Assembly (NCBI GenBank): GCA_002943765.1
Contig: PQWQ01000010.1
Span: forward strand, 622,501-686,500
Direction of reading: 5' to 3'
Origin: Psoroptes ovis
Taxonomy: Eukaryota > Arthropoda > Arachnida > Sarcoptiformes > Psoroptidae
Length of the DNA: 64,000 nucleotides
The notes under the pieces are model-generated. The model saw only the letters and a program-made list of their open reading frames with translations. It searched no databases and had not been told where the DNA came from. Positions 1-10,055 of this stretch are shown piece after piece (within the stretch, counting starts at the first letter, position 1; every line of letters begins with the position of its first letter). The position numbers and the translations under genes were made by a program.

Positions 1-2
1 AT

Positions 3-419
3 CATCATGACCCCCACCATCAACCTCAGCATCAACATCATCATAATTATCATCATAATCAACATCATCATCATTTAGTATCAACAACAACCAACAATAA
101 TAACAACAATCGATATATCAATGATGATATACATTCATCACCAACATCATATCAAATGAATAATGATGATTATAATAATAATAATGGTGATAATAATAAT
201 ATTCAAATTAAAGATGAAAATGATGATATCGATGATGATGATGATGATAATGGCAATAATAATCATCATAATTCATCAATAATCAATTCAGGTTCAAAAA
301 TATCATTATCACTATCATCATCGTCTTCATCATCATCATCATCATCATCATCAACAACATCATCGACAATATCGGCAAATCAAATTGAATCGAAATCATC
401 GCCAACAGCAATCGATTGA
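3..419 (+). CDS. 3' end of a low-complexity His/Asn/Asp/Ser-rich protein (partial)
   Basis: An open frame runs from the left edge of the window to a TGA at 417-419 (138 codons plus stop), with no stop anywhere upstream inside the window. The encoded tail is compositionally extreme: a His/Gln/Asn block (about 3-110), an Asn/Asp block (about 156-270), then a Ser/Thr run before the end. No domain is visible, so I do not recognise the gene. It is probably the last coding exon or its end, because genuine proteins in this window (the USP36 C-terminus, the membrin-like protein) carry the same kinds of runs. A non-coding microsatellite with a fortuitous open frame is the alternative. Confidence 0.45.
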   Translation, partial: HHDPHHQPQHQHHHNYHHNQHHHHLVSTTTNNNNNNRYINDDIHSSPTSYQMNNDDYNNNNGDNNNIQIKDENDDIDDDDDDNGNNNHHNSSIINSGSKISLSLSSSSSSSSSSSSSTTSSTISANQIESKSSPTAID

Positions 420-2266
420 TATTCGATTCGAATCATTTGAATCAACTCATCACTGACCATTCAAATATCATTCGAAATCGGCCAAAATCATCGAAATCAT
501 CGAAATATCATTCAAAATTTCGACCGAATTTAATCCAAAAAAAAACCATTTGTTAATTGATCACAAACAACAACAACGATTCACGAATTATAATATAGAA
601 CAAAATCAAAGCATTTTCATTTTGTTTGTTTGTTTCAATCATTTTTTTAAACCTCATACCTTTGACCTGAATATCTTTGATCATCATTCGATTTATTATT
701 TCAATGTATTAATTCATTGATTAATTATTATAATCATCATCATCTTAATAATCATCTATCTATTATTATTTCTTAATTAATAATTAATTATTTGTCTAAG
801 AATTTTTGGAACAAAAATTGTATACAAAATTAAAGAAATTCAAACAAATTATTCAGATTTTGATTAATTCGATTAATAATCATTCATATCGATATCATCA
901 TTCGATTCGAATGTATTTGACCCTTGAAACATGTTTAATTGATTTTTCATTCATTCATAACATGATTGAAACATGATGACACGACAACGTCATGACCTTT
1001 GGTTCAGAATCAAATATTTCGATTCATAAATTTTCCTTGATTGAAAGTCACAAGTTCAGAAATTATTATCTCTTGGGGCATTCGAGGAATTTCGATTCAT
1101 CGTTGTATTTCGAACAGTTGAACATTTCAATTTCAAATTATGTTCATGTTACAATCATTATTATGTGTATGTCGATGTGTAAATGTGATAATAATATCGT
1201 CGTCGTAATCGTCGTCGTCGAAGCATATTTATGATGTTCAATGTTAAACAGCAACAAATTTTGACATTTGACACTTTTGCTTTTGGCTTTTTTTATTCAT
1301 TCATTCATTCATTTGTCTCTCTCGATATTCATTTGCCCTCTTGTTCACCCATCTCCATCTCTGTTTCAATACTTGTCATCATTCAATGATGACAACAATC
1401 GAAAACAAGTGCACACACGAATAGATGTACAATATGGATGTATCGAAAAATCAAACTATAATCAAACACACACATTCGAAAAATCTCTGGAGAAACATAT
1501 ACATTCGCGATCGATGATTATTATAGAAATATCAGAATCACAATTATATTCTTTGGTCAATGATCATCGAATGGTTGGATAGATCATTCGTGTGTTGATG
1601 TAAACGATGCCGTAAATTGTCATTCGATTCAAACATACATTTGTATTTCACCGAACATCATAAAAAATTTGATGACAAAACCATTCGGCAATTTCGATAA
1701 TCGAGAACGAATATCATCAAACACAGAAAATGTGTTGACAAATTCAGAATCATTTGCTAATTCCAAAAACATTATACTCATCAAGACATTCATTATAACA
1801 TTCATAGACTGTTAGATTAATCATATTAATTCATTCATTCAACACTTACCGAAAATATGATTTATGATTAATGATTAATGGACGAAATAATACTTGATGA
1901 TCATTGAATTTAGCTCGGTGATATGATATATGTGGAATCGGCATAACCAAAATTATGATGAAAATATTGAATAAAAACATCTTTAACAATCAATATCAAC
2001 ACTCACAGTAATCAAATGGGAAGAAATGCACATGTTTCACAAAAAAATAAAACATTTGAAACACTTGATATATTCGAATATTTAAAGGCCATATATATTG
2101 TTGATGTGTGTGTGTGATATATGGAAATTTCATCAATTTATCAAATATGAATGAAAAAAAATAACTACTTGTTACCATAAACAAAGCATTAATTTCAAAA
2201 AATTCAAATCATTCAAAATGATGATGAATGAATGAATGAATGGTAACATTTATTCATATTTATTTG

Positions 2267-2346
2267 ATAGGCTGTCCGGAAAGTTTTGGCCGATTTTCAT
2301 GAACAACTCTATTGATTAAGCCGAATGAACTTTTCGGACAACCTAA
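2267..2346. mobile_element. mariner-type palindromic MITE, group C
   Basis: The ends are AGGCTGTCCGG...CCGGA-type left arm and CTTTTCGGACAACCTAA right arm. The interior has the group C signature AACTCTATTGATTAAGC, which is not self-complementary. Length about 80 bp; the left terminal base pair is altered (ATAGG instead of TTAGG). Confidence 0.85.
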
Positions 2347-2531
2347 AACATAATTTCATATTTGAAACTTTTTATTTATTTCGCTGAATGATTTGACACT
2401 TGATCATCATCATCATCATCATCGTCATGATCATAATCATACCTAATCATAATAAAATGTGCAAATGTGAACATGAACACATGTTTTTTACTCGGCGGTG
2501 GAGAAAAAACTGCAAATTTTTCAATTGTATT

Positions 2532-2611
2532 TGGGGTTGTCCGAAAAGTTTGGGCCGATTTTCATCAACAACTCTATTGTTTAAGCAAAATAAACTTTTC
2601 GGACAGCCAAA
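2532..2611. mobile_element. mariner-type palindromic MITE, group C
   Basis: Left arm GGGTTGTCCGAAAAGTT, right arm AACTTTTCGGACAGCC, interior with AACTCTATTG and TTAAGC. The terminal bases are degraded (TTGGGG, CCAAAA). It lies 185 bp from the previous copy, in the same orientation. Confidence 0.85.
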
Positions 2612-3084
2612 AATATTTGAATTGTCATTTTTCAATTTGAATTTGATTCAACGTTTCGCCAAATGAAAAACAACAAAAAACAAATGTAAATAAACAAATA
2701 CTCAAAGGTGATTCAAAATTTCATAAAAATAGATCAAAATTGAAATGAATCAAAAGTAAATAAATAAATCAATAAACAAAAATCGAACTATAATCCTTTC
2801 AAAATGAAAAAGCATCGATCCAATTCCAAATTCAATTCAAATTTAATTCAATTCGATTCAAATTTAAAATTATCATTATTTATTTATTATTGATTGATTT
2901 TATTATTATAAGAAATATTAATTAAAATGATGATTTCAAAATATATAAATTTTCAGGTTTATAATTGAAATTATATTAATATTACAAGGATATTACGACA
3001 TTCATTTATCATTTCAGCATATTTCAAAATATATATGGTGGATATGATGTTCATAGAATTAACTCATTCATTCGATCGATGAAA

Positions 3085-6000
3085 TCATCGATATTTATTA
3101 AATTGATGCATCGATGATGATGATGATGATGATGACGATGTGGATGATGAAGATTTATTTTGACGATATTGATGTTTATTGTTATTGTTACCATGATGAT
3201 GATGATGATGATGATGTCGATGATTTTGGTTGTGATTATGATGATGATGATTATGACTTTTACCATGATGATGATGATTCAACGTTGATGAATTAAAACG
3301 TTTCGATTTCATTGTTGATGATGATAATGAATTACTATGATGATGATTGCTTTTCTTATGTTGAAGCTGTTGATATTTGGCTTGAAACAGGTTCACACCA
3401 TTCGGTTGTCGACTGAATGTATCGATTTTGTTTCGTATTTTTTTAGCCTAAGGGAAGAGATTAATAGATATTAGAATCTTGGATGGAAAACATTCAGCAA
3501 AATTCAATCAAAACTTACTTTTCCTTGATCAAATTCTTCATTATATAAATCATCCTCATCATCTTGGTCATTCGAATTGAGCAAATTTTGTCGATCTTTT
3601 TCGATTGATTTCTGTAAAATTGATACACCACCATTCCATGATTTGACTGAATGCAAATAGTAAATAATTATCAAAGGAATAAGATTTCAATCGTCTATCA
3701 AACTTACCATCACCATAACCATTGGATACATTTTTGAGTAAAACATCCAAAACATTCGATTTACTATCAACGTCTGATGATGATCCATTTTTCAAGCGTT
3801 TATGTTCATTCAGAGTGCGATCTGTGAATGATTATCAATGAATTATTGATGGCAATTTAAGCATCAAATCAAAACTTACCAAGACCATTCTCCAGTTCCA
3901 GCGTTTCTTTGGTTCGTTCAACCCAATTCAATTCTAAATCATCATCATCATCATTGCAATTATCGGCATTATCGTCATCGTTCATATGTTTACGCTTTCG
4001 GCTCTTGTCTTTTTTCTTTTTCTTCTTCTTTTTCAATGCTGATATTGCGGCTGAATAGCCATTGACATTAGCGGTTGAGGTCGAGATCTGATTGGCAGTT
4101 GCATCGCCGATATCATTATCAATTGTTTTACTTATTTTCCAATTTGCATTGATCATTTTGATCGATTCATTGATAGAATTTGCTGCGGGTGGCGATGAAG
4201 AATTGCTTGAATTTGAATCATTTTTACTTTCATTGTTTAATGAAGATGATGACTGGGGAGAAATGACCGGAACAGTTTCAACAACTTTCCATGAATTTGT
4301 AGTTGCTTTTACTTTGATTGCAATTTTAGGTTCATTAATAGGTGTCGAAAGGGTTGATTTTGGTTTCAATATGGATATTCCATTCTTATTACTGTGATTA
4401 TTACTAATGGAATTATTATTCGTAGAACTAATCTTTGAACTAGTCTTAACCTGATCAACATCATTTTTGATGGACGCATCAGATTTTGAGCTTATTGTTA
4501 CTGTTGGCAGTCTTTGAGCAGGTGATGTCAGTGTCGATTTATTTACACTATTTGTTACGGATGTTTTCGGTGTTTTATCATTAATTTCACTGACATTTTT
4601 ACTACTGTTGATGTCATTATTCAATGATTGAGCTTTTTGAATCATTACGACACCATTATCTTTAATGGTGACCATGGAAGAATTATTATTATTATTTTTA
4701 CCATTGTGACAATTGAAATTGTTATTCGAATTATTAATTTTTATATTTTTGAACACATTTAAATTATCACTTGGTATCGGTTTCTATTTAAATAAATTGT
4801 TCAAAGATAAATCGAAAATTAATTTGAAAAATTCAATGTATTTCAATTCAATGAATGAAAATGTTTACCTTTTGAACGGCAGATTGGTCTGATCGTTGCC
4901 GCACATAGAATAAAATGTATGCTTTTTGATGTAGCACTTCATTCAGTCCTACTTGCGATACGGAACTATCATCCATACGATACCAACAATTATTCGAATT
5001 ACGAACGAAACAATAATAATGTCCAGATGAACATGTCATACCGTGATGTATTAGCACTGACATAAGCTTATAATGTATCGGTGGACCCTTGATTTAAAGC
5101 TAATTAGTAAAATTACAATTCAAAGAACCGAAAATTCATACTTTTTCTGACATATATGGCCGTAAATTCAGTATTTCGGGATACGAAACAAATTTCACCA
5201 ATTTATTCGTAAATGACCGGTTCAAATCGAAACGTTTCAATTGAAATGTGGCTACGTTCGGTTCTCGATACACGGTGAATTGTTTTTTGGCCACCACAAA
5301 CTTCTCGCATGTTTTACATTTATATGCATTTTCATTACGTAAAAATTCTGGATTTACAAAATTCTGTAATGCTTGTTCTAAGCTCGAAACATTCTATCGA
5401 ATAGAATTGAATTAATAAATCGAGACATTGTCATTCATCGATAGACACACTCACATGTATATCAAGCATAAAATCCATGAAGAAATCATATTTATTTCTT
5501 GGTTTTTTACAATGCATACAAATCACTTGACTTCGGTGATAACCGCCGAATATTTGATTGATACCCGAAGTCGATTTAGTCACATCATCATAATCTTTTG
5601 TATGGCCATATTGTCGTTGATGACATGACAAGCATGATTTATCCATTTTATTAATGATATAACGCAAAAATTCATGTGCATCTTCTTGTCGACCGATCGA
5701 GAAATGGTTTGCAATCGATTTCAGCCGACTACAAATATAATTTGGCCGTACTACTGATAATTTACTGTTCAATGTTGTCGTAACATGTTTATACATCAGA
5801 CAAATCATACAAAATGTTGAATTACCTATTGGAAATGTAAGAAAAATTTTGAGAAAATATTGGAATATTGGATCAAATTACAAACATACAATGATTAAGA
5901 TGATCATCATGATAATTGATTAAATAATTGACCAAAGGTGGACAATAAGTGAGCACTTGTAACACTGAATTAATGTAACAAGTATTTCCTAAATTTTCAA

Positions 6001-6592
6001 GGCCACAACCGATCGATGAAATTCGAGGCCATTCTAATCTTATTTTTTCGGCTGAAAATAGCACCAATTTAGGCCGCTTCATTTCATTATCATTATCATT
6101 CGAATCATTTTTAGTCGTTATATTTCTTTTCATTGATAATGTCTTATTATCATTCGTGCTGAATTTAGTAATGGTTGAGTTGCCATTATTATTATTATGA
6201 GAAGAAGAATGATTTATCGGTTTAGCAGTGAGAACGGTATATTTTTTCTTTAATTTTTCAATCGATGAAACATAATCATCATCATTATCATCATCATTTT
6301 GATCATTATTTTCATTTTTAAAATCTTTTTCCGATTTAAAATTGATTTTATTATTTAAATATGTTGAAATTTGAGGACAAAAATTTGTTATCTGAGATTC
6401 AATCAACAAAAACAAAATAATTAGAAACAGAAAATTAAAGCTATAAGTCTTGAATACCTGATTTGATAACAACAATGAATCATTTGGTTGTTGCTGATTA
6501 AAATTAAGTTGATATTTAAAATTACCGGAATTCATATTACTGAACAATGTTTTAGTTCCATTAGCATTATTATTAGCTTCTATCATTGCCAT
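3085..6592 (-). CDS. USP36: Ubiquitin carboxyl-terminal hydrolase 36/42-like (USP family, C19)
   Basis: Deubiquitinating cysteine protease; in other animals USP36 acts in the nucleolus on rRNA-processing factors and histone H2B. Exons on the minus strand are 6592-6458, 6391-5890, 5825-5455, 5393-5142, 5087-4869, 4783-3880, 3821-3708, 3646-3519 and 3447-3085. Every junction is GT-AG and the sum is 2988 nt, giving 995 aa. The Cys box GLENLGNTCYINS puts the nucleophile near residue 183. QEDAHEF follows, then zinc-binding CxxC pairs, then the His box SSGHYYCF (His about 443) and MDDS (Asp about 459-460). The end holds the conserved DDLYNEEFDQGKAKKIRN region, typical of USP36, followed by poly-His/Ser. 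The middle (about 423-715) is low complexity with a Lys-rich basic patch. The start is the first ATG after an in-phase upstream region, and a further 5' exon cannot be excluded. A divergent VPS26C starts 648 bp upstream. Confidence 0.93.
6392..6457 (-). other. In-frame 66-nt intron 1 of the USP36-like gene
   Basis: On the minus strand the sequence is CAG|GTATTC...TTGATTGAATCTCAG|ATAAC, with a T-rich tract before the acceptor. The length is a multiple of three and there is no stop in frame, so retention would add 22 very hydrophobic residues instead of breaking the protein. Length and signals match the other introns of the gene (54-99 bp). Confidence 0.75.
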
Positions 6593-7240
6593 TGCTGCAT
6601 ATATATGTATTAGTTTGAAATTATTTATGCAACAAATAGAGATAGAGAAAGAGCAATAATTGCAGTGGAAAGCACGTGGTGAATATAAAAGAGGTAATGT
6701 TTATTGTTGATTTATTATTATTATCGATATAATTAAACAAAGAATTCAAATCAAAAATTCATTATTTAAACATTATGATCGGTGGAATATGATCGTCACA
6801 ATCCTTATTGAAAATTTGCTGGGGCTTTCAATTGGTTGTTTACAAACAAATGTGTATGAAATCATTCAAAACAAAATTTTGTTTACTATTTTGTGTTTAT
6901 GTTAAATTGGTCGAACCGATCATTTTTCTTTGATTTTTCAATGGTTTTTCATATGCATGTATACATTTACAATTGGTAAAAACATGGCGTGCTCTCTCTC
7001 TGATCTCATCTGCTGTACACATTCATATTTATGTATGTGTCGCTGTTTTCCATTTAAATTTTTCCGTAAAGTTTTTTTTTCGAATGTTTGTTTTCGATCG
7101 ACAAATGTTACCGGGAAATTTTCCCATTGAAAATCGTCTGTTTTCGATATATCGAAAACTTTAAAGGTGTTTTTCAGCTGATTTTTGTTTATGGTCAAAG
7201 AATTTTGAAATTTTAAATTACATTAAAGATCAGCTACAAC
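6593..7240. promoter_or_regulatory. Divergent intergenic region between USP36-like and VPS26C genes
   Basis: 648 bp separate the two opposite start codons, so both promoters must lie here unless there are far 5' exons. A CACGTG E-box is at 6673-6678 and a CT-rich tract at about 6990-7010. On the minus strand, CTAATAC...ATGCAG just before the USP36 ATG resembles a branch site and acceptor, so a 5' UTR intron is possible. No TATA box is assigned. Confidence 0.4.
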
Positions 7241-8363
7241 ATGGAATTAGACATAAGACTAAAGAGATCGAATAAAACTTATAATGAAGGAGTGAGTACG
7301 CCGAATTTCATTGCCATAACTTCGTTATGTTTGAAATTTTTCAGGAAAGCTTGACGGGTTTGATTGTAATCGATTCAAAATCAGATTCAAAGCATGAAGG
7401 CATAACGTTAAGTGTTGATGCATCAGTTCAAATGCAATTAAGTTCGAAAAATGTTGGCATATTCGAAGCATTCTATAATTCAGCTAAACCAATAACATTG
7501 ATTAATCAATTTGTTGAAATATCTAAAAATGGCCGACTACCATCAGGTCGTACTGAGATACCGTTTGAAGTTTTGCTGAAACCTAAACAAAATCGTATCC
7601 TATATGAAACATATCATGGTGTATTCATTACGATACAAGTATGTTTTGTTTTCCAAATCAATTCGTTTTTTTCAATTTTGATTCATTGAATAGTACCTTT
7701 TGAAATGTGAATTGAAAAGACCAATGTTGAATAAAGATTTGCAAAAATCTATTGAATTTTTCATTGAATATAATCGACCACCAACATTTAATATACCAAT
7801 CAAAAATTTGATAAGTTCGTCCGCTGCAAATGGTTCAAAAAGTCTAAATTTTGTTCTGACACCAGAATCAATACAAAATGTTCGCGATGTAAGTCATGAT
7901 TCCATTTATAATTGTTCAAATGATCATTAAAATTTCTATGAAATCCTAGAAAAATCGTGTACCAAAATTCCGTATCAAAGGAACAATCGATTCAACAATC
8001 TGTTATATTTGGGAACCATTCACCGGTGAATTAGTCATCGAACATTGTGAACAATTAATCAAAAGTATCGAATTGCAGCTGGTACGAATTGAAACATGTG
8101 GATGTGCTGAAGGTTATGCATGTGAAATAACTGAAATACAAAACATACAAATAGCGGATGGAAATATTACAGCCAGTACCATACCAATCATAATTTATAT
8201 GATATTTCCACGTTTATTTTCATGTCCAACATTAATAACAAATAATTTTAAAATTGAATTTGAAATAAAAATCGTAATCATATTGGATGATAATCATATT
8301 ATAACGGAAAATATACCGATAAAAATTATTAGATATTCACAGCTGGAATTGCAGAAAAAATAA
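7241..8363 (+). CDS. VPS26C: VPS26C (DSCR3), Commander/Retriever subunit
   Basis: Arrestin-fold subunit of Retriever, which with the CCC complex recycles integrins and other cargo from endosomes to the plasma membrane. The four exons are 7241-7291, 7345-7638, 7694-7888 and 7950-8363, with phase-0 junctions and introns of 53-61 bp. They sum to 954 nt, giving 317 aa (human protein 297). The start is MELDIRLKRSNKTYNEGE. The family-typical stretches LQLSSKNVGIFEAFYNS, GRLPSGRTEIPFE and YETYHGVFI are followed by CELKRPMLNKDL and RIETCGCAEGYACE. This pattern separates it from VPS26A/B. An AATAAA lies 105 nt after the stop (8468-8473), and the next gene is convergent, its stop 113 bp away. Confidence 0.95.
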
Positions 8364-8467
8364 TGATAATCATAATCATAATCAAATCAAATCATATTGC
8401 AATGATATGAAAGACATTTCTTCAAGATAATTAACATTGAATCGAATCGCATCAAAAACGAATCACG

Positions 8468-8473
8468 AATAAA
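8468..8473 (+). terminator. Probable poly(A) signal of VPS26C
   Basis: AATAAA about 105 nt downstream of the VPS26C stop. Cleavage 10-30 nt further would fall inside the antisense coding exon of the membrin-like gene, whose stop is at 8477-8479. Confidence 0.5.
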
Positions 8474-8476
8474 TTA

Positions 8477-9453
8477 TCATTTAATATTTGTAGTCAATGA
8501 TGTTTGCCATATGATCAGCAAAAATAAACCAATAAATATCAAACATAATGCTGTCAACAATAACCATTCAGCAAATGATGATGATGATGTCAATGATGAT
8601 GATCGTAATAATGTTTTAATTGTTGTTACGAAATTATTTGTAATAAAATTTAAATATTTTTTCCGTACACGTTTAACTAATGTTTTTTGTGTTCGATTCG
8701 ACGATAATGATGATGATGATGATGATGAATTGTTGATGGATGGTGACAATGATTGTATTTGTAGCGATGTTGATGATAATAATGATGATTTTTCCTTGTT
8801 CGTAGGACTATATTGTTGATCACCATTATTATTATGATGATGATGAAGTGTATCAATATTTAATTTAATATTTGAATCGTTTGAATTAGAATTCTGGCTA
8901 TTATTATTGTGATTATTTACATTACAATAAACATTATCAGTGTTAGTGGTTGTCGAAGTAAAACGTCTTGTCAATGATTCTTCTTGTTCTTTTTGTAATC
9001 GTTCTTTTTCGATTCGTTTCAATTGTATGGCTTTGAATGATGACCAGATACGTTTTTGTTCCAATCTAAATCAATGATTGAGACGATTAATGTATTGTTT
9101 TGCATTAAAATTCCTTAAATTGATTACCTTAATTGATTATAACGATTTATTAAATCATTCGGAGTGTTGGATAGCTTACTGATCAATTGATCGATTTGTT
9201 CACAATTTTTAACAACACAACGAATCCGTTGTTGTATGATGAATTCAGTTTTAAATATTTTATCTTTATCAATACAATTTTCTAACGTTGTTTTGATCGA
9301 TGTAAGATAAATTGATTTCTCCAGAAATGGAAAATATGATTCATGTATTTGATCTAATATCAAAAATGATTTATTTATCAATGAATCAATTGAATTGTAA
9401 AGGATTCGATCTTTTTCGTTATTCATTTTACTGATATTCATTTTGTTTTTCAT
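8477..9453 (-). CDS. Tail-anchored membrin/GOSR2-like protein, divergent
   Basis: Two exons, 9453-9128 and 9065-8477, joined by a 62-bp GT-AG intron (codons ...QL-R-LEQKR), give 304 aa. The N-terminal half is predicted helical. The segment after the junction, with KAIQLKRIEKERLQKEQEESLTRRFTS, resembles the linker of membrin (GOSR2/Bos1), a Qb-SNARE of ER-Golgi traffic, which has a similar [22 protein letters not shown] stretch. The protein ends in one hydrophobic segment (about residues 276-297) and a short lumenal tail, as expected for a tail-anchored SNARE. The expected SNARE heptad region is largely replaced by Asn/His/Ser runs, so only a weak remnant may remain (about 215-260). Assignment is moderate; a lineage-specific tail-anchored protein is the alternative. 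Confidence 0.5.
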
Positions 9454-10055
9454 TGAATTAAATTAAAATTAAACACGTATTAAAATAGCATAGAATCGAT
9501 CGTCCATCCATCGGAAAAATGACTGATGATGGCAATCAATCAAAGAAATATCATTGAAATAGCATAGTTTAAATCAGGCATCAACCAGCAAAATCATTGA
9601 AAAGAGAAAAAAACCATTTATTCACCATGACAAACAGATTAATCGAGTGTGTGTGTACGGTGTATGTATGGTGATTAAAGATAACACAACACAAAACTCT
9701 GACAGCAACAAATGGTTGAAATAAAACAATGCGTAGATCTTTGAATCTTGTATCATTTAATGAATTAATAATGCATAAAATAACCACCATAGAAATGTTT
9801 GTGACATGGAAAAATATGATTATTTTGTTTTTGCTGTTTTTTGTTTTTAACATTTCAATAATATTAGGTTGTCCGGAAAGTTCTGGCCAATTTTCGCTAG
9901 CAACTCTTTAGTGATTAAGCGTGATGAACTTTTCGGACAGCCAAAAATATAAAAATATCAAAAATAAAACTCAATTGTTGTTTTCCAATGCGCAGAATTA
10001 TTAGAAATTGTATGAAAATTTGAATAGAGAAAAATCGAGGATTCGTGATTTATTA
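9454..10055. other. Spacer between membrin-like and iPLA2 genes
   Basis: 602 bp, holding the promoter of the membrin-like gene and the 3' end of the iPLA2 gene, both on -. A group C MITE (9864-9945) occupies the iPLA2-proximal part. No other feature is seen. Confidence 0.6.
9864..9945. mobile_element. mariner-type palindromic MITE, group C
   Basis: TTAGGTTGTCCGGAAAG at the left and CTTTTCGGACAGCC at the right, with AACTCTTTAGTGATTAAGC inside. The left flank ends in TA. It lies about 110 bp past the stop of the iPLA2 gene and could be in its 3' UTR. Confidence 0.87.

Larger units (their letters stand above)
420..3084. other. Non-coding stretch: putative 3' UTR/intergenic DNA with two MITEs
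   Basis: AT-rich DNA with (TCAT)n and (GAATGAAT)n tracts. The open frames at 992-1582 have no domain, no splice context and simple-repeat composition, so I treat them as chance. Two group C palindromic MITEs lie at 2267-2346 and 2532-2611. T-rich blocks near 2878-2887 read TTTATT on +, that is AATAAA on -, and could polyadenylate the USP36 transcript that ends just to the right. Confidence 0.6.

Noticed and set aside
2447..2635. Short frames giving a repeated peptide with ENRPxLxGQP at several loci (2447, 34723, 48513, 53467, 53658)
   Set aside because: The peptide is just the translation of the palindromic MITE and appears on both strands; no protein selection is implied.
3114..3296. Met/Asp-rich frames opposite the USP36 C-terminus
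   Set aside because: Antisense reading of the (ATG/ATC)n repeat that encodes the real His/Ser tail.
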